Shown here in pieces: positions 17,801 through 27,800 of a DNA stretch of 64,000 nt. The notes beneath the pieces are model-generated. The model was not told the origin of the DNA. It searched no databases and saw only the letters and a list, made by a program, of their open reading frames with translations. Positions within the stretch are counted from its first letter, which is position 1; each line of letters opens with the position of its first letter. Source of the DNA: Pseudomonas sp. TH41 (GTDB taxonomy: Bacteria; Pseudomonadota; Gammaproteobacteria; Pseudomonadales; Pseudomonadaceae); contig NZ_JAEKFH010000005.1 of the NCBI RefSeq assembly GCF_016650695.1, positions 1,054,001 through 1,118,000 of the forward strand. The letters run 5' to 3'. Both the position numbers and the translations under genes were made by a program.

Positions 17801-19081
17801 GTTTCGGTAGGCGTAATCAGCCCAGGCTTCGAGCGCTTCGAACAGCTGCCGATAACGCCCGACGGGCCATGTCCGTTGCGATGGGAAGCTCAAGCGAACC
17901 ATCGCTTCAAACACCTCGCCATTTCCTTTCCAGAACAGCGAAGACACTTCACGTTTCAAGTGCGGGCAAGTACAAGCATGCGGATTGGCATACTCCCAGA
18001 ATGTTTCGGCCAGACAGACCTGTGGCATTTGCCAGAGCTCGACAATGCACTCAGCGGCCAGTCGAACCAATGTGGCATTCCACCCAGCCGGATCAGTCGC
18101 TGGTAGCGAGCCATCCAGCTTTCGCAGCGTCAGGTGACGGCGAGAATTGCTAAGGTAAAAGTCACCATGAATCTGAACACCAAAACCAGCAGGCTGCTCG
18201 GTGGGCAGGTAGGACCAATATCTAGAGTGGTTAGGGTCATTGGGCGCCAGCACCCGTAAATCTGCGACGTCCAGATCCAACCCAGTGCTCACGCGCACCT
18301 CGTCGGGAAACGCCATCTGCCGCTGAGCCATTGCCAGGTAGTCTTTATCCCCAATGACGTGGGTGATGTCCTGCCCCGCGACACTCAGAGTAATCCGCAA
18401 GCCAGGTACTGCCCGTAGCTGCAGAAAGGCGAGCGGTCCACGACGCAACTCCGCGATGGACTCCTCGATGCTGGCGATGACCTCAGGCTTGCTGATGCCC
18501 TGCAACCGGATCAGCGTGACATGCTCCAAATGGAACTGCGGCTCGGCGGACAGCATCAACGGCACGTAAAAACTGGCCGCATCCTGGTTAATCCAGCCAT
18601 CCACGGCAGCATCGAACCGAGCGGGATGTTGCAAATACATACCCCACCAGCTGCCGTTTTCAGCGCGGCTCCATACCTCGACCTGACTGCCAGCACCAAA
18701 CACTGAGCGAAAACCGACGCCTTTATTCCCGATGCTTTGCGCGGCCGACTTGCTGCTTGAGTGCATACTCAGCAATGCCTGAAAGTCGGAACGCCGCCCC
18801 TCCAGACCTTGTGTCGTAACCGCCCGGCCATCGTTGGCAACCTCCAGTACCCGTTGTTCCTGATCCCAACGAATCAGAATGTTCCCAGTCGCGCGATCAA
18901 GGGCGTTCTGCAATAGCTCGTAGACGACCCGCCCCGAATAGTCCTGCACGACCGCTTTTTCCGACCCCAGATCCCGGAGCCGAGAACTCTCCGGGAGCTG
19001 CCGATGTTCTTCAAGGTGCGTCTGTAGCATTGCTTGCACTTGAGCGGGATCACGAGGTAGTCCCAACGTGGTCGTCATCAC
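14831..19081 (-). CDS. very large GHKL (Hsp90/sacsin-like) ATPase with C-terminal DUF3883 nuclease-like domain
   Basis: A 1416-aa protein. The N-terminal GHKL ATPase site is complete: N-box ELLQNALD at 55-62 with Glu55/Asn59, ANDGRAV at 82-88 (Asp84) and SIGNKGVGFRSVF at 117-129, as in sacsin-type SRPBCC/HATPase proteins. The long middle has no motif I recognise. The C-terminus has a DUF3883/PD-(D/E)XK-like pattern: Asp1324 (GFDVLV) then Glu1337-x-Lys1339 (QVEVKR). The start overlaps the recD stop by 4 nt, so it is the fourth gene of a recC-recB-recD operon. Such ATPase-DUF3883 proteins occur in defence islands. A plausible role is sensing or gating the RecBCD helicase-nuclease, or cleaving its products, by inference from coupling only. 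Confidence 0.87.
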   Translation of the reverse strand: MMTTTLGLPRDPAQVQAMLQTHLEEHRQLPESSRLRDLGSEKAVVQDYSGRVVYELLQNALDRATGNILIRWDQEQRVLEVANDGRAVTTQGLEGRRSDFQALLSMHSSSKSAAQSIGNKGVGFRSVFGAGSQVEVWSRAENGSWWGMYLQHPARFDAAVDGWINQDAASFYVPLMLSAEPQFHLEHVTLIRLQGISKPEVIASIEESIAELRRGPLAFLQLRAVPGLRITLSVAGQDITHVIGDKDYLAMAQRQMAFPDEVRVSTGLDLDVADLRVLAPNDPNHSRYWSYLPTEQPAGFGVQIHGDFYLSNSRRHLTLRKLDGSLPATDPAGWNATLVRLAAECIVELWQMPQVCLAETFWEYANPHACTCPHLKREVSSLFWKGNGEVFEAMVRLSFPSQRTWPVGRYRQLFEALEAWADYAYRNLGRGQLSKHRLYLIERIQASGAGVIPIVSEELAAMVSVSRAQPLVPGAQGQRRGHDADRIYYRSSGRETQNELAPVIMRQRTFVTTFTPGLDMSLAQQGLIEFERPEIIAHLRPGESEDDHVALISAAVGLASHEGTGGVGSLLRRAKERGVGAAWRFVGKETSVNPGESLAGLMVKVLDGSWHAAKACARTNGPWPQLDERWLAEVVSDIESLPSVDDVCLLLGIGPIPLSDPQTVVLPDELPVETMTDLIACWPLFSAFLAHEEGRHLLAALERCRWLQCSDSILIHDGVTGHGPYAPLDLWRQLASRGFTTRLLPRLEADRASDATWYMQLGIANALEANSAGRVRAAFERLEGIEPRTLDSMANRDLCELYRNLVDLSFKHENLTPPLLYRVIGEAGRQQGLAWGSAAAGIWHDTGENPTALLSFNDIKLWVVRKLSKQKATDYGLKNFTPVTAKVSKQGDSNDYLASMLRSRLHLAIPDLMAAASAAYNDFDASKALENFARLIIRHHDDVWIEWSFDGRLGCLGKDSVGDVFEYVAPEGAHELWFDGSHLPLIECAHPLSQLLSEKRAFGALFKDGLHAWSSASGSVDEDGRVSGAVQRFRREYGISDQEVAEFKLRVDALVLTAEERLQWVASVREVLESIGTLQHDPFPGMVVKPQTFLSARSISEDDVTAALGGITKLCPIVDFAGANAIKLDMADRLSALAAAAEKHREQWTEGLLERLSEQIKIARPDEVEHLKMMDFDPQVILHRRLDIEPQDQAPSADALAFASGKLVLSALPEALDKLGLKSFSATSVSMIAHDAPQDEDHFIRDARRKATGGLRAEEAVLDHCVDEAMRWFKEDPEGFHQALAAPLAFLGDEGQRRATLITREEQMRSLLHVADYVGNAGFDVLVPRDRRFLQVEVKRVAQLKSGRFFVSDNERRRALEYRQRDLGWRLWLVSSDGKSKDVTEVMDTFDKHSDALQTLANDGLRPGEWMFVLKE

Positions 19082-21192
19082 TGGATCCCTTTGGCCAACT
19101 CAGCCTTCAAGTGCAGCGCCAGCCCACTCAGGCGTTGCACGTTCCTGCTAACCGCCTCTTCAAATACGCCTGCACTGGCCTCGACCAGGCTGAACCATTT
19201 TTTAGCGCGAGTGATACCGGTGTATAGCAACTCCTTCGTCAGCACAGGGTTAAGCGCATCAGGCAACACCAAGGCGGTGTGGTTGAACTCCGAGCCCTGG
19301 GATTTGTGTACCGTCATGGCGTAGACCGTCTCGACTTCAACCAGGCGGCTAGGTAATACGAAGCGCACTCCGCCAGTGCCATCATTGCGCGGGAACGCGA
19401 CTCGCAGATGAGTACTGCCGGGGTCACTGGCGTCTGGTGTTGGCAGGCTGAGCGCGATACCAATGTCGCCGTTCATCAATCCCAGGCTGTAGTCGTTGCG
19501 GGTGACCAGCACCGGTCGACCTTCATACCAACCATGGTCGTTGGTGATCAGGCCTTGACGCTTGAGCTCGCCTGCAACCCGCTGATTCAATCCTTCGACG
19601 CCCCATGGGCCACGGCGTAGCGCGCAGAGCAGACGGAATTCGTCGAACGCGACGAGAATCTTGCCGGCCCAGAGTTCCCACACGTCACTGTCCCAAGCGG
19701 TCCCGGGTACAGGCCGCTGGCTGCGAAGCTGTTCTAGATAGTGGCGATAGCCCGGTGGCGCTTTATCCCCGCCAGGATGACCTTCGACGATCAGTCGCGT
19801 TAACGAACTGTCCTGCTCGCCACGCAGTTTGAGGTTGAAGAGTTGCTCGGGCGGTTGCTCGAGCAGCTTTCGGGCTTCGCCCGCATTCTTTTCGTTGACC
19901 AGTCGCGCCAGGCGGCCGATACCTTGGTTGGCATCGAAGCGCCGCGAATAGCGCAGCATGACGGTTTGCTGAGCAAGCGGATCGCCTGGCGCCTCCTCAG
20001 CTTTCAATCCTGGGGCATCAACTGTCTCGCCGGTGTTGGTGCTGAGCCAGGTGCCGGTTTCAGCGGTATAACGACCGGCTTCAGCATCTCTGCAAAGATC
20101 GCCGAGGACAGCGCCAGCATCCACTGAGGCCAGTTGGTCTTTGTCACCGAGCATAATGAGCCGCGCTTGCAGCGGTAGCGCGTCGAGCAGGCACGCCATC
20201 ATTTCCAGGTCGATCATCGAGGCTTCATCGACCACCAGCACGTCCAGCGCCAGGAGATTGTCCTGGTGATGAATGAAGTTACGCGAGTCGGGCCGGCTGC
20301 CCAGCAGGCGATGCAACGTAGACACTTCGATGGGAATCGCCTGACGCACGTCATCGGTCACCTGCAGCTCGATAACGGCCTTGCCGATCGACTCTGACAA
20401 ACGCGCAGCAGCCTTGCCTGTAGGCGCGGCCAGTCGGATACGCAAGGGCTTGCCTGCATGAACAGCCGGGGTTTGTAGCAGCCCCAAAAGACGTACCACC
20501 GAAGTGGTCTTGCCGGTACCGGGACCGCCAGTGATCACACTGAAATTACCGCGGGCGGCCAGAGCACAGGCCAGTTTTTGCCAGTCAGTAAAACGCTTGC
20601 CGTTGATCTCGAAGGGCTGTGGAAACAACTCGTCGAGCCGTTTGGACAAGTTGTCAGGGGTGATTGGCGCCTGAGTTAAACGAAGGCAAAGAGCTTTGGC
20701 GATATGTTGTTCGTAGTTCCAATAGCGGCGCAGGTACAGACGCTGACCGGCCAGCACCAGAGGCCGCTCGGGAAAACGCAACGAAGTATCGCGATCTTCC
20801 ACCAACGTGCTGCCCGCCACGGCAGCACGCCAATGGGTGGCATCAATGCCGCTCAGCCACTGCGAGGGTAATTGGCCGCCCTCCTCACCCTCCGGCGGCA
20901 GCGACAGAACGAAATCCGGCGCTTGCAGTGTGGCTACCAAATCGAGGCAGGAGTGTCCCCGTCCCAGCTGATGGCTGGTCATGGCGACGGCCAGCAAAAC
21001 ACTGGGTTGAGCCTGTGGATCCTGCTCCAGCACGAAGGCCGCGAATGAGCGGTCCAGGGCTCGCAGCCAGCCGCGGCCGACCCATGATTCCAATTGTCGC
21101 AGCAGATCACTGCTACTGGCCTGCACCACACTAATGGCAGGTGCGTCAGTACCGCGCTGGCTGTCGCTGAGTTGTTTGAGGGTCACGCTCAT
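19078..21192 (-). CDS. recD: RecD-like 5'-3' helicase, exonuclease V alpha subunit
   Basis: SF1B helicase subunit of RecBCD. Walker A GGPGTGKT at 222-229 is followed by LAAPTGKAAARLSES (motif Ia), VVDEASMIDLEMM (motif II), LIMLGDKDQLASVDAGAVLGDL (motif III, given in part), and the C-terminal UvrD_C-2 region YAMTVHKSQGSEF and LLYTGITRAKKW. The 704 aa are slightly longer than E. coli RecD. It overlaps recB by 4 nt upstream and the GHKL gene by 4 nt downstream. Full length and intact motifs suggest a working enzyme. In this island it is likely an accessory paralogue of the housekeeping copy, which in Pseudomonas normally lies by sbcCD. Confidence 0.94.
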   Translation of the reverse strand: MSVTLKQLSDSQRGTDAPAISVVQASSSDLLRQLESWVGRGWLRALDRSFAAFVLEQDPQAQPSVLLAVAMTSHQLGRGHSCLDLVATLQAPDFVLSLPPEGEEGGQLPSQWLSGIDATHWRAAVAGSTLVEDRDTSLRFPERPLVLAGQRLYLRRYWNYEQHIAKALCLRLTQAPITPDNLSKRLDELFPQPFEINGKRFTDWQKLACALAARGNFSVITGGPGTGKTTSVVRLLGLLQTPAVHAGKPLRIRLAAPTGKAAARLSESIGKAVIELQVTDDVRQAIPIEVSTLHRLLGSRPDSRNFIHHQDNLLALDVLVVDEASMIDLEMMACLLDALPLQARLIMLGDKDQLASVDAGAVLGDLCRDAEAGRYTAETGTWLSTNTGETVDAPGLKAEEAPGDPLAQQTVMLRYSRRFDANQGIGRLARLVNEKNAGEARKLLEQPPEQLFNLKLRGEQDSSLTRLIVEGHPGGDKAPPGYRHYLEQLRSQRPVPGTAWDSDVWELWAGKILVAFDEFRLLCALRRGPWGVEGLNQRVAGELKRQGLITNDHGWYEGRPVLVTRNDYSLGLMNGDIGIALSLPTPDASDPGSTHLRVAFPRNDGTGGVRFVLPSRLVEVETVYAMTVHKSQGSEFNHTALVLPDALNPVLTKELLYTGITRAKKWFSLVEASAGVFEEAVSRNVQRLSGLALHLKAELAKGIQ

Positions 21193-24100
21193 ACTGCCAC
21201 CTCCGTGTGCTGGCCCATGAAAAGTTGGTCCATCTGCTCGATCAGTTCGCGCGGCGGCCGCTCGAAGTGCACGCCCTGAGTTGCGGACTGATGCCCGCGG
21301 ACGAACAGGTACACCGCGCCGCCCATATGTCGGTCGTAGTCATAGCCACGCAAACGAAGTTTGAGTTGGCGGTGCAGCGCCAGCAGATAGAGACATGACT
21401 GCAAGTCGTAACGTTTGCCAAGCATGGTCTCGACCATTGAGTCGGGGTTGTAGCTTTCATCGCTGCGGCCCAACCAGTTGGATTTGTAGTCAGCTACGTA
21501 GTAGCGACCCTGATGTTCGAAAGTCAGGTCGATAAAGCCTTTGAACATACCGTTCAGTTGCCCCGGCGCCAGTACAGGTCGCGGCTGACCATTCAATGTG
21601 TACTCGCACACCAACTTGTCGAGTTGCCGGACATTGACCAACTGGCTGGAAAACCAGAACTCCATCTCCACCTGATAGGTGCTCAATTCCGCGAGGCTAA
21701 CGGTATTGCCGTCAAAGCGCAGTGGTGTCTGCAAGTAGGAAGTAAGCCACCCTGAAAGCGGCTCGATCCAGATTTCCCAGTCGCGCAAATTGCAGCGGCG
21801 AGCGACGGTGCTTTGGATCGTTTCGGGTTTGTTCAAGACCTTGGCGAAGCCTTCCTTGCCGGCCCATTCAAACAGCCCATGAAGGAATGTGCCGGGGCCG
21901 GCGCCACGAGGAAAGCCGTGAATACCAGGGCCCGCCGGTAAGACATCGACTGAATCGTTGATGGCCTGCCCCTCTTCCTTGAGATTAGCTTCGATTGCTG
22001 TGGCGGGTTCTAGCCACGGTCCCGATTCCGCGCCCATCAACTGGTTGCCATCTGCAATGGACAAGGCCGAGTAACTAGCGATCCACCAGTTTGAGGCCGG
22101 TTTGTGGAGAGGCCGCAGCGCTGGGCCAAGATCTGGTTTTTGCGGCGGTTGGTAGCACGCCATAGTCACTTCGGGTGAGCCTTCGCAGACGATGTGTTCG
22201 CAAGTGCCTTTGAGGGCTTGTAACAGTGAATCCAATTGCGCGGCGGTGATTTCATCTCCACCGGACAGCAGATAGCCGAGCCCTCCCTTGGATAGATCAG
22301 TCTTCTTACCATTTGACCGCCCCAAAGGGGCGATCCCCAGCCAGGTGGCATATCGGGCCCGAGTCAATGCGACGTAAAGCAAGCGCATTTCTTCACTCAG
22401 ACGCTCGTCGTTCGCCTTTTCATAGGCCTCCTCGGCCACATCGGATTTACCCAGGTCGATGCACAGCTCGCCGTCATCCTCAGCGTGAAACATCGGCGGC
22501 GACTTGCTGCGACCACTGAGTTCCGTCGCACTGCAGATGAAGGGCAGCAACACCAGTGGGTACTCCAGGCCTTTGGACTTGTGCACAGTGACGACCTTGA
22601 TAAGATCAGCATCGCTTTCAAGGCGCAGGATCTCTTCTTCATTGGACGCTTGCAGTTGCTCGGCCAAATGACGGATAAGTGCGTTCTCACCGTCCAACTC
22701 AGTGGCGCTGCGTTGTAGCCATTCAGCCAAGTGCAGCAAGTTAGTCAGGCTGCGCTCACCACCGGTTTCCCGCAGCAGACGTGCTGGAACCTTGAAGTCC
22801 GCCAACAGCCTGCGAAGCATCGGCAGCACACCTTGTTGTTTCCAAAGCTGGCGATACTCACGAAAACTCTGTACTTGCTCTTCCCAGTGCAGCTCGTTGT
22901 GATTGAGCCGCTCCAGGGCTTGCCAATCCAGGCCTATGCTGCGCGTCGCCAACGCGGCACGCAGCAAGCGATCAACCGAAGGTTCCGCGCAAGCACGTAA
23001 AACGTAGAGCAGGTCGCGCGCTTCCTCGCTGTCGAACACCGAGTCGCGATCAGATAGATATACGCTGGCCAAATTACGCTGGGCCAGCGACTTGCGGATG
23101 ACTTCGGCTTCGGTTCGGTTGCGCACCAGGATGGCAATATCGGCAGGGCGCAATGACGTGAAACGACCATCGTGCTGACGCAATCCTGCCTGCTGCGGAC
23201 CGCTCGGCTCAAGCCAGGCTTGAATTGCCGAGGCAGCGGCGTCGGCCATCCCGCGGCGATAGGTGTCGGCATTGACCATATCGCCCTCACCCGCCAGGCT
23301 CCACAGCGTCAATGCCGTTTGCCGTTGTCCGCCGACTTCCAGATAGTCTTCTCGACCTTTGGCATCTACGCGATGAAACGGCACAGGATTCGATAGGCCC
23401 TTTTTTGCGAAGCGAAAAGCTGCGCGCTCATGCCCCTCAGCAAACTCGAAGCAACGGTTGGTTGCCGTAACCATCGCCTCGGTGGAACGGTAGTTGGTAC
23501 CCAGAGTGTAATGACGTCCGGAGGTCGCTTCGCGAGCGCGCAGATAGGTGTAGATGTCCGCACCACGAAACGCATAAATCGCCTGTTTCGGATCACCGAT
23601 CATAAACAATCCACTGTCTTCAGCACTTTCAGAGATGCGGTAGACGGTCTCAAAAATCCGGTACTGAACTGGGTCGGTATCTTGGAATTCGTCGATCAGT
23701 GCAATCGGGTACTGCTCGCGAATGATCGTCGCTAGACGCTCACCCGAAGGGCCCTGAAGAGCCGCGTCAAGCCTGTTGAGAAGGTCATCGAATCCTATTT
23801 CGGCACGGCGTAGTTTTTCGGTATCGAAGCGCTCGCTGATTTCAGCCAACGCGTGCAGCAGCAATTGGGCACGGATGTTCTGCTTGGCCGCCTGGTGGTC
23901 GATCAGAGCGTCGATTGCCTGAAACGCTTCATGCTGAGAAGGTTGTGCTCCGCCTGTCAGTACGAAGCGGGTCTGGCCGAACTTGCTCAGATTTTTCGGT
24001 GCCTCCTGCCCCAAGCTCCAGTGCTCGAGAGCCGCCAGCCAGCCATTGAACACTGGATCTTCTTTGACCTTACGGTAACTGTTCCCATTGAACTTACCTC

Positions 24101-24884
24101 GCATACCCTGCAACAGCGTTTCGATCGCCTGCCGATCCTTGCGCCAGGCACTGCGAGCCGCATGCTCCAGGGTACTGGCGCTAGCATTCCAGTCGGCAGG
24201 GGCCTTGAGAAGAACTCGCAAGGCTCCCGGAGCTGGTAGATCTTTACCACCATGCATAAAGTTCGCATCGCGCCGCGCCAGCAAGGATGACAGCGCCTCA
24301 CCCAGCGTCTTCGGCCCTTTGAAATACTCCGCGATGACCTTCGCCTCGCTGATCGATAAGCCGTAGTAATGTCGCCGCCAATAGTCCCTCACTACCTCGG
24401 CCAACAATTCGCTCTGATTGGTTTCCAGGGTCTGGGTGAATAGGCTTCCGCTGTCGAACGCATGCTCACGCAACATCCGATAACACCAGCCATGGATGGT
24501 CGAAACAGCAGCTTCGTCCATCCACTCACCGGCGAGTTGCAAGCGACGAGCGCACTCCGGCCATTGATCCGCCGGATAGTCAGCCCGCAATAGTTCAAGC
24601 AATGAGTCGTGCTTTTTCAGCGGTTCGCCGAAGCAGTGCGCCGCCTCGCTGAGGCGCAACCGAATACGATCGCGCAGCTCTTGCGTAGCGGCATCAGTGA
24701 AGGTCACCACCAGAATTTCCGGCGGATTGAGCGGGCGCTGGAATGCGCTCTCGCCACCGTGCCCCAGCACCAGGCGCACATATAACAAAGCGATGGTGAA
24801 CGTCTTGCCGGTACCGGCACTGGCTTCAATCAGTCGGCTACCATGCAGAGGGAAGGTCAGGGCTTCAAGGTTTAACGGGGTCAT
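21189..24884 (-). CDS. recB: RecB-like helicase-nuclease, exonuclease V beta subunit
   Basis: The 3'-5' SF1A helicase and nuclease of RecBCD, 1231 aa (E. coli RecB 1180). The N-terminus has Walker A EASAGTGKTFTIALLYVRL; then ALIDEFQDTDPVQYRIF, LGTNYRST, VTVHKSKGLEYPLVLLPF and LLYVALTRARYATW. The C-terminal nuclease is intact: GFIDL (Asp1119), then ADYKSNWLG (Asp1132, Lys1134), with GTFLHGLFEWAG upstream. It is therefore expected to degrade linear DNA. It overlaps recC and recD by 4 nt each. It is encoded in accessory DNA, so it may be an extra, phage-directed nuclease. Confidence 0.95.
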   Translation of the reverse strand: MTPLNLEALTFPLHGSRLIEASAGTGKTFTIALLYVRLVLGHGGESAFQRPLNPPEILVVTFTDAATQELRDRIRLRLSEAAHCFGEPLKKHDSLLELLRADYPADQWPECARRLQLAGEWMDEAAVSTIHGWCYRMLREHAFDSGSLFTQTLETNQSELLAEVVRDYWRRHYYGLSISEAKVIAEYFKGPKTLGEALSSLLARRDANFMHGGKDLPAPGALRVLLKAPADWNASASTLEHAARSAWRKDRQAIETLLQGMRGKFNGNSYRKVKEDPVFNGWLAALEHWSLGQEAPKNLSKFGQTRFVLTGGAQPSQHEAFQAIDALIDHQAAKQNIRAQLLLHALAEISERFDTEKLRRAEIGFDDLLNRLDAALQGPSGERLATIIREQYPIALIDEFQDTDPVQYRIFETVYRISESAEDSGLFMIGDPKQAIYAFRGADIYTYLRAREATSGRHYTLGTNYRSTEAMVTATNRCFEFAEGHERAAFRFAKKGLSNPVPFHRVDAKGREDYLEVGGQRQTALTLWSLAGEGDMVNADTYRRGMADAAASAIQAWLEPSGPQQAGLRQHDGRFTSLRPADIAILVRNRTEAEVIRKSLAQRNLASVYLSDRDSVFDSEEARDLLYVLRACAEPSVDRLLRAALATRSIGLDWQALERLNHNELHWEEQVQSFREYRQLWKQQGVLPMLRRLLADFKVPARLLRETGGERSLTNLLHLAEWLQRSATELDGENALIRHLAEQLQASNEEEILRLESDADLIKVVTVHKSKGLEYPLVLLPFICSATELSGRSKSPPMFHAEDDGELCIDLGKSDVAEEAYEKANDERLSEEMRLLYVALTRARYATWLGIAPLGRSNGKKTDLSKGGLGYLLSGGDEITAAQLDSLLQALKGTCEHIVCEGSPEVTMACYQPPQKPDLGPALRPLHKPASNWWIASYSALSIADGNQLMGAESGPWLEPATAIEANLKEEGQAINDSVDVLPAGPGIHGFPRGAGPGTFLHGLFEWAGKEGFAKVLNKPETIQSTVARRCNLRDWEIWIEPLSGWLTSYLQTPLRFDGNTVSLAELSTYQVEMEFWFSSQLVNVRQLDKLVCEYTLNGQPRPVLAPGQLNGMFKGFIDLTFEHQGRYYVADYKSNWLGRSDESYNPDSMVETMLGKRYDLQSCLYLLALHRQLKLRLRGYDYDRHMGGAVYLFVRGHQSATQGVHFERPPRELIEQMDQLFMGQHTEVAV

Positions 24885-27800
24885 TGGTCGCTCCCTGCGT
24901 TAGAAGATGGAAGGTGTCTGAACAGCGGGCCATAGAGCCGCTCGGCAAAAACAGTGAATCGCCCGTCGGCGCACAGTGCATCGAAGTCCGAATAAGCACG
25001 ACGCAAGGCAGCGGAACTCTCCACCTCACCAGTGCTCATATAGCCGCCCTCGAAGGCTCCGCGAGCCTCTTCCAAGGCTTTAGCCTCGTCACCGTTCGCT
25101 TTGGTTAACCAGGCGAAAGCGGTCTTGCAACCTACCGGCAAGGGTTGGCACATACCTTCGCCCCACAGTTGCAGTAAGGTCTGCAAATGCTCTTGAGCTG
25201 TGGACTTTTCCAGCGCGGGGAAAACAACATCACCGTTGAGACTGACCAGAATCGTGGTGCAAGGCTCAGCGCCCAGCTGCAAAGCCAAGTGCCGTACCCA
25301 CGGTCGAACAAGGTTGTGCCATCGATAACTGTCATCAGTGCACAGCTTTTTGCTATCCAGTTGCACATACGCCAGCTGTCCTTGAGCGTTTCGGCGCATG
25401 CCACCCAGCCAGTCGGTAAACCCCGGAGATGTGTCCGTCGGCTCGCACTTCATCTCGACTTGCCCAGGCTCTAACTGACTCCACTCCTGGAGCCTAGCGT
25501 GGTAACGAGCGAGCAGGTCTGGAAGCGGGTCGGACAGTTTGGCCGCGCTCAGCGATCCGAATCCTGCCAGAGGTAACTTACCCTCCCGCTGCAGGCGTTG
25601 AACGTGATGATCCAGTTCAGTGATCGTCTGCTCAGGCTGGTACTTTTCTTCCACCCAACGCTTAAGCGCCTGGCTCAATGCATCCTGATGCTGCCAGTTT
25701 TCCAGCGCATCGAGCTCGAACGGTTCTTCGTCACGGCTCGTCAGTTCATCACTATCGAAGTGCACTTTAAGGCGCTGCTGGAAGAAGGCCGCTACCGGAT
25801 CACGCAGGAAACCTGACAACTGTCGCAGGCTCAGCGCAATGTCCTGCTGCAACGGTGTCAGCTCGATCGTCGCCTGAGCGTCATCAGCGACGGCATGAAC
25901 CTCGCGCCACTCGTGAGAATAGGTAAATAGGCCGTCAGGGCCAGGCAAGTGGGCGAAGTAAGAAGGGCTGAACGGCTGCAGCGGGTGGTCCAGCGTTAAG
26001 GCTTTGTTCAACGCTCGCGAATCATCCGGGTTGCCGTTCAACCTCCAGCCAGCAGACAGATGATCACGCAACTGCCCGATCAGCACCGATGGCACCCGCT
26101 CGCTGTTATCGCGAATATTGCGCCCCACCCAGCTGACGTACAGCTGCTCTCTGGCCGACAACACCGCCTCTAGCAACAGGTAGCGATCATCCTCCCGTCG
26201 TGAGCGGTCGCCGGGACGATAATCGTGACGCATCAAGTCGAAGTCGACATGCGACTGTTGGCGGGGGTAATCACCGTCGTTCATACCCAACAGGCAGACC
26301 ACCTTGAAGGGGATCGCCCGCATCGGCATCAACGTGCAAAAATTCACGGCACCTGCCAGAAAGCGCTGGGACAGGCCGCCTTGATCCATGCCCACCAACC
26401 AGGTTTCGTGGACGACACTCAGCGGCACTGGCTCATCGAACTGAGCCTGATCACAGGTTTTCAACCAGTCCTCGAGCAACCTCAACAACTGATTGACGAG
26501 CAATTCGTCCGCCTCATCCACAGGCAGAAAGAAAACCTTGAGTAGCGATTGCAGCCGCTCGACCCAGAGCTTGGGCGGGGCGGGCTGTTGCAGGTCGATC
26601 CGGGCAATTTCCAGATGATCGAGCAGTGTCAGCAGCGGCCCTGCCAGTGCGGCCTCCAGACCGGAGACCTCGTCATAGGGTTCGATCCCATCGAGAGCAG
26701 GACCTTTGCCAGCCGCATAGCCTAGCAGCATGCGCCGCAGGCCGAAACGCCAGGTGTTCTGTTCAAGCCCAGCGGGCATGTCCAGACTTTCGCGCTGAGC
26801 GCCGTCCAATCCCCAGCGGATGCCGGAGCCTTCAATCCAGCGATGCAGAATCGGCAGATCGGCCTCGGCCACCCCGAAACGAGCCCGAAGCGCCGGGACA
26901 TCCAGCAAATCGAGAATATCGCTGACGGCAAAACGACTTTGCGGCAGCTTGAGCAGATGCTCCAAGGCAATCAGCAGCGGCTCGCGACCGCGCTGTCCCT
27001 GGTCGGCCAACGTGAACGGAATATAGCGTGGATCCTGGTACGGCACCTGACCAAACACCGCTTCGATATGCGGCGCATAGGCATTGATGTCCGGCACCAT
27101 AATAATCACGTCACGCGGGCTGAGCTCTGGGTTGGCACTGAAGCGCGCGAGGAGCTGATCATGGAGAATTTCTACTTCACGCTGAGCGCTGTGGGCGACA
27201 TGGAAACGGATGGAGCGATCGCTTTCGGGCAGCACCGGTGCCCAGTTTTCTCGGGATTCACCGAGGGGACGAAGCTCGAGAATATCGTCTTGCAGCTGCG
27301 CTAGCAGAGTGGGCGCGTCCTCTTCACTGAACAGATCGATTCGCCCACCGTTAACGTCATCAAACAGATGCCTGTAGCTGGACGGGTCATCGTAACTGTC
27401 GAGCAGGTTGATGTAGTCACGCCCCTGCTTGCCCCAAGCCGCCAATAATGGCTGGCTCTGCTGATGAAGCGGATCGGTACCCGAGACAGAGCCGGAGACC
27501 TTGTGCTGCTGACGCTTGTACTGGTGAACCAACAAATCCTTGTCCGGAACGATATCGATCCAGTGATGACGACAAGGATTGTGGACGCAAAGCAATACCT
27601 GGCTGAAGCGCGAGAGCATCGCCAAGGCTTCAAGGACCTGTGCGGGCATCGAAGAAATACCGAATACCACTACCCTACGCGGTAAACCCACTGGGGCTTG
27701 CCCAACGACCTGCAAACGGGAAATAAAGCGTTTGTGCACTCCCGCGCGGCTTTGTTCGAGAGCCCCCTCGCCCACGTCAGCCAGTAACTCCCGCCATAAT